Shown: piece after piece, positions 26,837 through 38,833 of the stretch
Layout of the letters: each line of letters begins with the position of its first letter
How positions within the stretch are numbered: the first letter of the stretch is position 1
DNA from: Oreocharis arfaki
Taxonomy: Eukaryota; Chordata; Aves; Passeriformes; Paramythiidae
Direction: 5' to 3'
Length of the DNA: 64,000 nucleotides
Assembly: GCA_013398015.1 (NCBI GenBank)
Contig: VZRR01010919.1
Coordinates: forward strand, 1,430,675-1,494,674
Program-made: the position numbers and the translations under genes
Notes under the pieces: generated by a model
Told to the model about the DNA's origin: nothing
Seen by the model: the letters and a program-made list of their open reading frames with translations, nothing else
Databases searched by the model: none

Positions 26837-29598
26837 TCATTACAATATAATAAAATAGAATGTAAATTTGAAAACATTTAAGTACTTACAGAAAATCCTG
26901 GAATAAAACTAGGTTTATTTCTATTTGGAATAAATATTTGCAACCTTCCTATGTCACTTTATTAAAGAAAATTAAAATGTTTAATTATTTTGTAGGTGGA
27001 TGCTTAATTGAGGAGATATTTTTTGTGGAATAGTGTGTGGAAGATACGCTGGGAGTGCTTCTTGTGTACATTTCCATACATGGATCTGGTCCATATGTAT
27101 GTGTCTATATTAATCATCTGTACCCTGGTAAATCCAGACTTGGCATTACTAGTACCATCCCACAAGCTTTGCAACAGGCACACAACAGGGGCCTCTGGAG
27201 AGGGGCTGTCAACAGTTGCTTAACTTGGGTTGGTGTGGATTGTGTGGAGAGCTTGGTTTTGGCTTTGGGCCAGTTTGTTTTGCCGTAAGGGCAGTGATCG
27301 AGTGACCAGGTGCTTCATTCAATTTGTTTCAGTTTTCCTTAGCTTAGTATACTTTTATAGCATTATATAATTTTTGTTAATGCTAGTGAGATAGGTCAAA
27401 CTGACTGAACTCTAAGTCTCTTGAGACAAAATGAAATGGAACTACCATTAATCCTCAAATTTATTTCAAGAGTATTTATATTACCTTCATTACAGAGCCT
27501 AATGTTGTGTCACATTTCTTTGGCTTTCTGGGCACACAACGTACAATACGGCAGCAGCTGTTTTTAGGTTTTATTTTTCAACAATGTAATGAATACATAT
27601 AAATTTTACTAACAACACAGAAGAATGAATCTTACTCTAGAAATCATCTTCCAAGATAGCTCTATAGTTTTAAATAGGGTCTTTCAGACTATTCTATTGC
27701 AAAAAGGAAACCTAAATGACTCCTAGTTTTGTATAATCTAATGTTTTCATTACCATTTATATTAAGGCAATGCTTAACATACCATATGTAAGGAATGGTA
27801 TGGAAATTATTTTCATTATTCAAAAGTCTGTTAAAAATATATAATGAAAAGCTATTCTTAAGTCTGGAGTTTTACAACTATACAAAATAGTCCCTCAGAG
27901 ACACATCAAAGTCTTATTTGGAACAACTACGCTATGCTTCCATAAATATAATGTTTGCAAAAAGCATGCTAGTGCTTTAAACATGTCTTTAACCTTCTTG
28001 GATTGCTCTTCATGTTAAAGGCTTCCATATCAATTTCTCCACCTATGCGCATAATCAAGAGCTAGAAGTACAACATCTAGCCATATAATCGTAGCTAATG
28101 TGTGTATTTCTACAGATGCTATGTAATTCCGTACATATTTGTGAGCCAAACATGCATCACAACCTATAAAAAAGAAATTGAGGTATTTCCTCATGATTTG
28201 CTGCTGCAGACAAATTAATTTATCTCACCATCACAATGCCCTGATATCTCCCATTTTCTTCCCCCACCTTATTTCTTGGCTGTGCTCACACTTCTTTTGC
28301 ATGACTTATGGTCTGACCCTTCATTTAATCAATTCAGGTCACACAACGGGATTGGGGTGGGATGCGGAGGGTGAATATTTTTCTGCTGACTTAGTAAGTG
28401 ACTCAGACAAGAGACTGTGACTGTTAGGACACTGCAAGAAAGGCAGTCAGATGACCTCAGGAAGCAGGATCAAGTTATTTTTAGGAGCAGTAAGCAATTC
28501 ATTCAGCTAAGCTGCATCAGAAAATCACACCTTCTGAAAGACTTTCAGAGAAATAAAAATCTAATTCAATGGTCAAAACTAAGAAACTTTAAGGAAGTGT
28601 GTCTTGATTCTTCATTTCAAGTTTATTCTTCTTGCTTTCTGTGCAGCTATTTTTTTTTCTGATATAATTCATTACTTTTCAGTTTAAAACTTTAAGCAGG
28701 TTTTTATCCTTTTTTCATTTGATATCACCTAAAGTGGCTGAGTTCTCATCTGCCCAAAGATAAAATACAAAAAGACTAAAGCAACAGGTCGTAATTACTC
28801 AACATGAAAATACATTAATGGACTAGTCAATGTACAATAAGTAATAGAAAAGAATTTAGGATAAACTTGATCTTCTCTGCTGCCATGTTACTGAGTTTGG
28901 AGCAACAGCTTTTAAACCAAAGTCAGACTTCAAGACGCAATCTTAAATTTGAGGCAGATAAGAGTGAAAAATCATCAGTTCTTATCTGGATATAACAAAA
29001 TATATGGATATCAAATTTAACATACTGTATAAAAGCTCTTAACATCTTTCTTCTGTCCACTAATCCAGTGGTTTGGCCAAGATGTTTGTTTGTTCTGTGC
29101 ACATTTGTCCTTGATACTCCTTTGGCATCCAGAGAACAAATACCTTGCAAAACTACACCACAAATCTTTATCTCCTTCCGAGTACTGCGAAGCCATAAGG
29201 CATCTAATGAAAGTGGTACATTTGTTGCTGGGTTTGTCAAGAATGCTCTTATCAGCACTCATAAATAAAGGGTGTGGGGAGGTATTTCACTTCCATTGAT
29301 TATGTCTTGACCACACTACTTTCCACTTGTGCACAACACAGACTTAGCAATGCATGTTGGTGTCAAGAAAGATTATCCATGAATTCTCTACTCCCAAAAT
29401 CCTTCATAAATCTAGAAGCTAGGAGGTATCATTAATTTCTGCTAAAAATTTTTCTGCTATGTCATGACTATTAAATTGCACTAATTTAAATAAAGCATCC
29501 AGACGTTTCAATATTCAGAAATCAAACCCCAGCATTTAGAAAAACAAAGCAAGAAAGAGAAAATAAGACTGAAAGAAGAGACCAGTCTTGGTACTTAC

Positions 29599-29719
29599 GA
29601 AAAGCCCTGTAGAACTCTTCTAGAGCTAGGTGCTTGTCACTGTTATAATCATCGTATTTCAGCAAATCAAACACAGAGCAGTCAGACGGTTCCTTGCCAA
29701 GCTCATCCCGTTTTATTAC
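29599..29719 (-). CDS. FSTL4/FSTL5: Next internal coding exon of the same FSTL4/FSTL5-family gene (second EF-hand)
   Basis: This exon continues the calcium-binding module directly after the exon at 38637-38833. Seen: the minus-strand acceptor TTCTTGTCAG ends at 29720 and the donor GTAAGT begins at 29598. The exon has 40 codons plus one base, so it enters in phase 0 and leaves in phase 1. The final C fits a split Gln codon, as expected before the first immunoglobulin domain in this family. The peptide starts VIKRDELGK and ends EEFYRAF. The EF loop is at residues 24-35 (D24, N26, D28, H30, E35; bases 29615-29650), with Lys where the central Gly usually sits. About 29 of 40 residues match recalled human FSTL5, including KHLALEEFYRAF. 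However, C-S, D-L-L and DDYNSD match human FSTL4 instead. No frame disruption is present, so this is a functional exon rather than a pseudogene. Confidence 0.9.
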
Positions 29720-32700
29720 CTGACAAGAAAATTATAACCATGAAATTACATTTGAGCTCTTAGAGTTCTCTGGTATAATTAATTGTTTCTAATAATCATT
29801 TAATAGATCATTTTAAGGTTGCTGTGGGGCAATGAACTGCAACTGTGTAAAGTCAGGGATTTCCAGTTACTTTGTAATTATTTATTACAGTTTAAAGGTT
29901 AATACCTTTAGGACAGAGTCTCTGAAATTACACAAAAGTTTTTAGAATATACAGACCATCTACATAATGGAGATAGACTGAAGCACTATAAAGACACTGA
30001 GAATTTTAAACCTGATTTTACTTTATATGTACAGGGATGGTGATTAAAAAACATTCAAATATACCTAAAATAAAAATATTCCCAAGTACAAATAGCATAA
30101 TGGCTTTTTCCTCTAATTCTGAACTACAGAAACCAAATGCAGACACTTCCAAAAATAACTAACAAAAACACTTACTACCCTACTAATTGTATCAACTTCT
30201 TACAGGCTTTTGACAAGCCTATTACCTTACCAAAGACCTGTTATATAAGTAGCTGACCTGAAAAGGCTCCTGTTTCTCAACGGGGACACATAAAATTTTT
30301 AACCAGATAATAATTAATAGCTATTAGATTTTTAACTCCAATGAACTTATCCCAGAGAAATGTTCTTTAATATATGCACCATTTTGTTTTAAGCCTGCGT
30401 ATGTTGTAGACACCCCCTTAGATGCCAGCCGAGGAATTTTTAAGGTGCTGAGTGATTCAGAATTGCCATATGACATGGGGCATGTATTAGAAGTACTATC
30501 ACATAACTGAAAGAGCCAAAACTGATGCAACTTTTTGTAATATTGCACAATATTTCGTAATATTGCCATTTTGTATGGCATAGAAGAAAGGAATATAGCT
30601 ATAGTTAATTCCTAGGTAAAATAATTACTCTTCCAACCCTTTATCAGTCTCCCATGATAATTGCAAAACCATTATATTTGTATTAACGGAGGATATCTTC
30701 CGAAAAACAAGGGATACAGGGGCTTTCGTGTTTCAGTTCCTCTGCAAAGGAATTCATTCGGTTATTATTTATGTAAACACAAAATGCCTGAAAGAATAAT
30801 AGGGAATAACAGGAGCATTAGAGGAAAAAGAAAAGACACAAACACTTTATGCTACCAGAAGTCTTCTCCTACATAATAATATAAAAGCATTATAAAGGAT
30901 AATCACCTTGTTAGTGCATTAAAGAGTATGAAAACCATTTACAAAGATAAGAAAAATCACTACAAAACCACCTTTTGTTATTATCAATTAAAAATACATA
31001 CTATGCTACCTGAATATTAGTGCTAACTACTTCCCATCCTTTAAAAGCCTTTTTACTGAGTTCACATTAAAGTGAATTAAGAAAAAATGAAATTGTGTAG
31101 ATCTTGCAGCTGGTACATAAAGGACAAAAATGTAGTCTGGAAAAAATCAGTGACTCTAAACCCATTATAGTTATACAAGAAGTACTAAATACGTAATGGT
31201 GTGTACTGGAAACTTTAGCAAGCACTGAAATTTCAAGGCCATGAACATTTAGTATGAGAAACGTTGTTCCTGTCATGGCTTCATTGTTTAAAATGCTTGC
31301 TTTCACTATCTTGAATTGTACAAATAAGGATGAAATTTTACACCTAAGGTTGAAGAAAACCTTTTTTAAATCCCCCAAAACACCTGGCTTTATAGTACCA
31401 CATTTTAAATTTCAAATTAGTGTTCTCAGCTTCCATTGTTTGAACTAAAATCTGTTATCTGTTAAAACTGACCAATTATAAATGAAAAGCAGTATATTTT
31501 TAAAAAGAAGAATCATAATTTTAAAAAAAATTAGATAGAATTACTGTGCTATTCCAAATATTGATACTATAGACAGGTACATTTCATCATCTTGGGAATT
31601 ATTTAATTTTTTTCCTCAGTAAACCTATCATTTTGATTACAGACATAACACTCAATGTTTGTTTTTGTATGTACATCTTTATGCAGATGATACACTTTGG
31701 AATTCTTTGGAAAAATACACTCGCTGTTGATAAACCTTCCAAACATGCCTGTGAGGACAGATTTTAGAATGTACCGAAGTGATTTCATATGGTGATTAAT
31801 CTTAATTATCTGTCATTTGCTGCTTAAAGAGCTGCTCCAACCTGAATTCTCTTGTGCAAGATCTAGCCACGTCTCAGCTTTCCAACTGGATCTGTGGATC
31901 AGATCAACTCTGTCATCGGAAGCAAAATCCACCTTTATGGGAATTTTGGGTTGCTGCTTGGTTTTTTTCTTTCGAAGGGGTGGGAGACTAATATTCTGTC
32001 ACATGAGATACATCTCAGAACTAGGTACAACTCAGGTGGAGGTGGTTTGGATTTTGAAAAATTACCTGTTTCTGTAGCAGCTTGAAGTGCAGATCAACTG
32101 TGATATGAAGTTACAAGCTATAGGAGATTCCAAAAAGTCCAATATGACTGCCTGACCAATTAAGGTTGCGCATTTCCTTATGGAAGTTTTTTGAAAGACA
32201 TTAATTTGCTTGAAAGTGTAGGAAGAATAGAATAAAATTCCATGTGTATGATACATCATCATGTAATCTCACTTATGTTTCACAGATGATCCAACAATGT
32301 GCCTTAAATTTTAAATTCTATTAACCTGCGTCCATGGAGGAGACTAAAATTCAAGGAAATTGTTTCTTAAGCCAATTCTTTAAACCCACACTGTCTACTC
32401 CTTGGTAAAACTAAAGAGACAGTGTTGTTCAGGAGGCAGAAGAAAAACTGGCAACATTTTTAGCAAGTCATATGCTAGAAACAAAATACTGCAAAGGTTA
32501 AAGCCTGATTAAGATTGCCCACACAATTTTATGATTGTGCCATACAAGTCAAACATAGATTATTTGATTTCAAACTTTTAAGCTGAAAATTCATACCAGA
32601 GAAGGTTTGCAAATATTTATGCCCACAATTTTTTGTTTGAATTTGCATAAAGACAGTGAAGCATTTACTTTCCATATTATAAACCGGTAAAAGGCAAAAT

Positions 32701-35700
32701 ATACAGGAAACTGTTCATGGTTCATTGTGAAACCCCATAAATGCTGAAAACTTGCGAACTTATCTATATTTTCAAATTAAATATATCCTTTCCAAATTAT
32801 AAAACTTATCAGAATTTAATACCCTTTGAAACATGGAGGAAGGATTTGCATTATTTGGAAAAGATTACATTTCTAAAAGATACAGCACACGATCACCTAT
32901 TTCCTATGAAACACCATACTATTACCTCAGTTCAAAGCCTCTCAGAAATTTAGTCAGTACAACTCCGAATTTTAGAAGACTGCGAAAGGTAATCTGACTA
33001 AAAATTACAAACTGCACATCAGAATAGATAGTTGCATTAATTTTAATCCGATTTCTGACAGTCAAAATGAAAAATCTGCAGATGTTACGAAACTAGACCA
33101 CAGATAACATAACACGTTTTTTATTACTCCACCTTAGCTGAAATGTTGTCAGTCAGCGTTTTTTTGTTTGCTTGTGATTAATAGTCTTTATGTACCTCCC
33201 CAAGGAAAATGCTATATAAATACAACTACAAACAAAACCTTCCTTAAAATTAAATACCGTCATTAAGTTAATGTGCGTTCATCTTCCCTAAAATCAAGTA
33301 CCTTATCACAAGAGTGCCACTCAGTGCTTGATAAAACATGAAGTACATCAAACACCAAACACTGTGAGAACTGTGCTCCAAATTAATTCTGACTGCACAA
33401 GGGGGTTTCAATTACTTGTTCCACCATCTTCCACAGCAGTATAACTTTTTATAAATTAAAAGAATTGATTAATCATGAAACTAAATTGACAATAAAGGTT
33501 GGTAAATTGTTCCTTGCTTTAACTTCCCTTAATCTAGTTAAATCAATATTCTCATAATTTACCAGCAAGTTCTGTAGGGCAGGAACACCATCCTCTATTT
33601 GGCACCTATAGTAGTGTGATACCGTTGATGTATGCAGAGTCAGTAAAGATACAGGACTTCTGCATCACAGAATGATGCAGAGATCCCTGAGCAAATGGAT
33701 ATCTGAACTGCTAAACCCACACGAAGTGGCCTACAAAGGCATGTACTCAATTTCATTTAAAGGTATCATCTCAATACTATCCCAAACCAATCAAGTTACA
33801 TAGCTCAGATATGAGATTTCTTTCTGCAAACTACTCCAATGAAAGGCACATTTCCCTGCCTTTCCAATTCTGCACTTAGCAGAGGGAAGACTGAACCTGA
33901 TTCAGAAGATGTAAACGTGTCCTTAGGTGTCTGCAAATATAATGCTATTGATGCCCAGCTCACAGTGTAAGACCAGAGCAGATATTAGGGCCACATGGAC
34001 AGGCTGGGTAAAATCCCGCATCTCGGAACTAAAACCAGAACCACCAGCACTCTGAGCCTGCGGCTCTGAACTTAACCAAGATAAAACAATGACTGCAAAC
34101 AAAACCTTGGACCATTACACTTTGTGTCCACTTCCAGTTAGCACCAGTCCTTGAACCTGCTCAAGAAATGAAGCTTACTCCTGCTTCCTTCTCAGCCAGC
34201 AAGAATATAATGGGAAATGCTTCTACTTGAAAAAACCAAAGGCACCTAAGGAAGATCAAGATGTTACAGTTTGTATGATGACCACACTGCTTGTAAGCTT
34301 TGTCTCACTACTAACTCCTAAAATTTCCCCCAGTTTTAAAGTTTCATGTAGGGTTCTTATTTTTATTTTGAACCTAGAATTGAATATAGCACATGTTTAG
34401 TTTTTCCTAGAATAGTGGTAGCAAAAATAGACAAGGCAACCTAAATAATATGCCCCAAATCAATAGCAGAAAATAAATACAACTATAACTCAACATCCAA
34501 AATATTCTTCTGCCTATGTAACATGTAAGGAAAAACAAAGCTGATTAAAAACACAAAGAGATAGACTCATTATTCCTTCTCCGAGTTTCAAGTCCTCCAA
34601 ACAACTCTTAATAACAGCACTGATTAGATGCAAAATCAGAAGTCATGAAGGTAAAAATTTAAATGCCAAGGTCCAACCAAGTATTCTGAGAAACCAAGTC
34701 TGATGGAGAGATACAATTTCTATAAGTATCTCTGCAAACAAGACCCATGAAGTTTTGGCTAGCGTAAGGTGCAACAGTATTATCATTAATACAGAAATAA
34801 AACCAAAATAAGTTTGGCGTATTTGTTTTTTTTGCAAAAGTAAGGATGAGTTTTTTTAGAAAGGTAATGCATTTTCATTTGTCCTATGTTAACCTGGCAA
34901 ATACAAGAAATGTATTCAGGCATTTGAAATTACAGATACTAGTTCATAAATAAGGATGTTAACTTCTTTGACTAAAAACTGATCATTGAAAGGAGAAAAA
35001 GGAAGAGGAAATTTTATTATTATTATTATATATTCAACCTGATTTTATGTCACTATGTCACTTCCCTTTTCTGTAAAATTTTGCTTTCGTAGTTCACTAG
35101 TGTAAGAAATAAATAGGAAAAAAGCATCTCTAATCAAGTGTAGATTATTTCACTTCACACACTTCTTCCTTTAAAAAGGAGCTTTAATTTCATTGTTGAG
35201 CAAGATGAAACATTTTTAGAGCTTATGCATCTTTCACTGATGGCAACCAGATAAGGCTTACTGTTTATTAAAGGGCAGTTCCACCACAGCAGAACAACTG
35301 CGTTCATAACTGGAAAAACACATTTTATTCCCATGCCTACCCATAACACTTCTGCTCTTTTTCCTCTTCTATACAGCAAAAACAATATAGAGTAATCAAG
35401 CAGTCTACAGCGACATTGGTACTGAAATACAACGGTATTTCATTTACAAATTCTTATTAAATTCTGGTTTGATTTTGCATAAGATAAAGTAGATAAGCAG
35501 ACGAGTCTGTTAACAACTGAATATTCATAGCTAGCCAGAAGATTCAATTATCTTCCAATATTTTGGATTCATTTAAAATGTTTCAAAGTGCTTTAAAAGC
35601 AAACCAAACCCTTCAAGGAACCACCCCACCTTACTAGAAACCTTGCAGATATGCTGATCAGAGATGATGAAGATGATGAGAATCCTGCCTATTTCATAGC

Positions 35701-36103
35701 TTGCAATTTTGGAAAGATAGATACTTTCTCTGGTCAGCACCTACTTCTCAAAACAGAGTGGTCTAAAAGGTTAAATTAATAAATCCTTTCAAAATCAAGC
35801 CACATCTCACTTGCCAACATAGGATTCGGAAACTAAACATTATATGAGTCAGACCCAGTGATTAAAGCCATCAAGGCAGAGAAGAATCTATATCAAGAAA
35901 AAATGCTCATTTAGCCTGCATGGAGCTACATAATCCCACTCTTTTCCTATTACGTTTAGACAGTGTATGGGAGTTAAAATTCTTTTTTAGCTGCAATTCT
36001 GTACTGGACTACAAAGCCATGAAACCTAGATGCTAGAATTGTTCAAACAGTAGAAAAAAAGAGTGCCAATTTTTGATGTATTGGTATCATACTTGAAGTA
36101 CTT

Positions 36104-36155
36104 AAAAAAAAAAAAAAGAAACAAAAACACCCCAAAAAACCCAAACAAACAAACC
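36104..36155 (+). repeat. A14 run followed by an A/C-rich tract
   Basis: A run of 14 A leads into AAACAAAAACACCCC and (CAAA)n-like sequence. Confidence 0.85.
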
Positions 36156-36689
36156 TTTCTAACTATTTGAAATAGGTTTTTTTAAATAAAAATACTATTT
36201 TTGCTTTTTGGGGAGAGGAATATTTGTTTCTCTTGCATCAAGATGCAAATTCAATAATGGTATGACTTTTGATCCAAAATATATCAATAAAATTGGAGTG
36301 TTGCTGTCACCATTTCCAATCTCCAACTGATTCATTTCAATTTTACATTAGGCAGGATGACTATATGGACACCTATGTGATAATAAATGCAATCCAAGGG
36401 CCTGATTGCACAGCAAGATTGACGAGATGTAAAATTTAAGATGCACTATAAACTGAACTTCAATATTCACGTGAACATAAATTAACTTCAGGAGTCCTTG
36501 TTTTCTACAACAAGTATGTTGCTTTTCATTTCCCCTTAATGTGATTACATTTAAAATGCAGACAGGAGCTGTTATTTATGACAACTCTGCAGATTTCAAA
36601 ATTTTGACAGTGAGCACAACCAAGAAAAATTCTCCCAATTCTGAGAATGTTTTCAGGAGTACAGTAATGTCTCCCTGTGGATGGTTGAC

Positions 36690-37192
36690 CCTGTCTGGAT
36701 ACCATGTGCCCACCAAAGCTGCTCTGTTACTTCTCAGCTGGCTAGGAGAGAAAAAATATAATGAAAGGTTCATGGGCCAAGATAAAGTCAGGGAGAGATC
36801 ACTCACCAATTACCATCATGGGCAAAACAGACTCAACTCGGGGACAAATTAACTGAATTCATAACCAACCAGAAAAGAGTAAGATAAATGACAAATATTT
36901 CCTCCAAGGGGCTCAACTTTACTGACAATATTCTCTACATTCTCCCTCCTCAGCAGAGCAGGGGGACAGGGAACGGGGACTGCAGTCAGGTCATCACATC
37001 CTCCTTTCTACTCCCTCCTCCTCAAAGGGAGAACTCCTCTCACTCTTCCCCTCCTACAGGAGAGACTCCTTCATGAAGTGCTCCAACATGAGCCCTTCCC
37101 ATGGGGTGCAGCTCTTCATGAACTGCTCGAGCATCAGTCCCCTCCAAAGGGTGCAGTCCTTCAGGAATAGACTGCTCCAGCACAGGTCCCTC
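36690..37192. mobile_element. Avian retrovirus-derived (LTR-like) dispersed repeat fragment
   Basis: The block order is: gtgcccaccaaagctgctct, then gggagagatcactcaccaat, then gcagagcagggggacaggga, then a run of 'ctgctccag' repeats. I recall this order from a widely dispersed, GC-rich avian repeat associated with endogenous retroviruses. That identification is from memory, not a search. No retroviral coding motif is present. G+C is higher than in the flanks. Both edges are approximate, no target-site duplication could be assigned, and orientation is left open. Confidence 0.5.
37062..37188. repeat. Three imperfect ~45-bp tandem units ('tgctccagcat' type)
   Basis: Successive units read ctccttcatgaagtgctcc, then gctcttcatgaactgctcg, then gtccttcaggaatagactgc. 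Each is followed by an 'agcat/acat ... tccc' segment. The units lie inside the retrovirus-derived block and are diverged from one another. Confidence 0.7.
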
Positions 37193-37393
37193 TTGTCAGA
37201 ACACTCAATGACAAAGCAAACAACACTAACAATGAATTTACTTTACATTAATCTGTAGGTTGGATAACCTGATGTTTCTGCAATGAATTTTGGCAAAACC
37301 AAGAAGCACAAGTTAGGGGTTTAAGGCTGACTTGTTTCTATACTTGTGAAAAAGCACTACTTTACAGCTGCCATTATAAATGCCTCTCTATAG

Positions 37394-37441
37394 AAAAAAA
37401 ACCAAAAAAACCAAAAAAACCAAAAAAACCCAAAAAAACAC
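37394..37441 (+). repeat. CC+A7 minisatellite-like run
   Basis: Four to five tandem units of two or three C followed by seven or eight A, period 9-10 bp. Confidence 0.9.
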
Positions 37442-38636
37442 GTGGGGAAAAGTATGTATAGAAAGTTTGAAAACACAATAATGGAAGAATTATTTAATTA
37501 TTTTAAAACGATGTTTGACACACACAGAAAAAGGAAAAGTATACATGTAGCAACAGAATAGAGAGGAATTAAATATAGTTTGCAAATCTATATATGTGAA
37601 TCCTATCTAAGTTATCTATTCATACAGTATATTCATACATAAAAGTATTATTTTTAAGATATATACAGGCACCAAAGCCCTTTGAAAGTTGAAATTCTGA
37701 AAGACTCTAAAAAGCAGCAGGAAAAACCAATCTTAGAAAAGCACAGAAAAATAGTTTTAAATCAGTCTTTTGAAACAGTGTATTAGTAGTTGATATGATA
37801 CCTATATTTGCAATCACCCTCTGGTCCTTGAAATTGCATCTAATATTTTAAAAGTTAGCTGTATGGAAAGGATGCATAGGATAACATAAGATAACTCCAC
37901 CCTATCTCTTAACACTGCCATGCCACTTAAAACATTGGATATTGATCAACACACATATCTAAAAAATCCTACTTTGCTTAAATATTTAATTGGCTGCCTA
38001 GTATTAGACTCATTAATATAGTTTAGCCATGATTAGGTTTCTCAAACACAGACCTCTAGTAAATCAAAGCACATTTGCCCCATCAACACTCTTTAATAGA
38101 ATCAATCCTTTAAGGCAGATTAAAGCTGGTGCTGTTATGCCTACCAGAGCAGCAATTACTGGTTTAGATCTGTAATTAGTTAAAATTTGCTATTTAGAGA
38201 CTGCCATGAACTCTCTTTGCAGGATTTTCTCTGTACTTCTCTAGCCCTAAGACAAAGCAATAATACTTCTTTAGTATTACAGAAGTTATTTACCTCATTA
38301 TTTTAATTGTTTTCAACTTCTAGAATACATCTATACAGTTGGACTGGATGATAGTATGCAGTGGATAATAAAACAACTCATGGTCACAGCAGCCAGAAGT
38401 GTTTTAACATACTGCAGTATACTTCAAAGCATTATATTCAAATTACTAAATAATCACTTTTCATTATTATTTCTGAATAATTCAACCATTCAAAACTCTC
38501 AGATGAAGCTTTCCACCTCAGAGACTCACATTTTCTAAAGTATCCTAAGACATGATAATCCATGTTTGTAGGTCCTGACAACGACATCTGAACTAATATA
38601 GGCACTGTGCTAATACAAACAAAACCTGAACCTTAC

Positions 38637-38833
38637 CTGAGATAACTCAAACGTGTCCACAAGTCCATTGTTGTCTGAATCAAAATAACTGAACATCTGA
38701 TCTACAAGAAGTTTCTTTAATGCCATTTTCTCACCAACAGATTTATCTTTTGACTGTGCAATGTATCTCTGGTTTTGTAGATCCAGTAACATATTTTTCA
38801 CTTCAGTGTATTCAGTAGGTTTGCATTTATCCC
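38637..38833 (-). CDS. FSTL4/FSTL5: Internal coding exon of an FSTL4/FSTL5-family gene (linker and first EF-hand)
   Basis: The family comprises secreted glycoproteins with a follistatin/Kazal domain, two EF-hands and immunoglobulin domains. This exon supplies the segment just after the Kazal domain. Seen: read on the minus strand, the acceptor TTTTCAG ends at 38834 and the donor GTAAGG begins at 38636. The exon starts with the last two bases of a split Gly codon (phase 1) and ends on a codon boundary (phase 0), giving 65 full codons. The peptide begins DKCKPTEY, contains KNMLLDLQNQ and KKLLVDQMF, and has a canonical EF loop at residues 51-62 (D51, D53, N55, G56, D59, E62; bases 38646-38681). 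From recalled human proteins, about 43 of 66 residues match FSTL5, with equal length. Mammalian FSTL4 matches clearly less well and is one residue shorter. The family call is firm; the paralogue is not. Confidence 0.9.

Larger units (their letters stand above)
1..29598 (-). other. Partial intron downstream of the second EF-hand exon (at least 29.6 kb)
   Basis: Begins with donor GTAAGT on the minus strand and runs off the left edge. The next expected family exon would encode the start of the first immunoglobulin domain. I looked for its characteristic acidic and Gly-Ser-Leu-Tyr stretch in reverse complement and did not see it. Contents: AT-rich unique sequence; short microsatellites at 1688-1739, 25364-25384 and 26791-26836; A/C tracts at 3177-3247 and 21461-21597; a pyrimidine-rich plus-strand stretch at about 10889-11000; CR1 fragments at 14195-14520 and 19731-19836; and a T/G tract at 23281-23319. 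The stretches 1-14194, 14521-19730 and 19837-29598 otherwise show no recognisable gene. Recognisable repeat density is low. Confidence 0.7.
29720..38636 (-). other. Complete phase-0 intron between the two FSTL-family exons (8,917 bp)
   Basis: Bounded by donor GTAAGG at the high-coordinate end and acceptor TTGTCAG at the low-coordinate end. The acceptor follows a T-rich tract. Contents: AT-rich unique sequence, a short TTA run (35014-35030), an A/C tract at 36104-36155, a retrovirus-derived repeat block at 36690-37192, and a CC+A7 minisatellite-like run at 37394-37441. Open frames up to about 100 codons occur (for example 31067-31378 minus and 36541-36852 plus), but none resembles a known protein. 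The second partly overlaps the repeat block. I see no RNA gene and no additional exon here. Confidence 0.8.

Noticed and set aside
1..29598. Search for the next FSTL-family exon (first immunoglobulin domain)
   Set aside because: No minus-strand frame shows the expected LDLEDINDFG-like or NYTCYADG-like motifs, so the exon probably lies outside the window.
36541..36852. 103-codon plus-strand open frame
   Set aside because: It crosses the left part of the retrovirus-derived repeat and has no recognisable protein motif.
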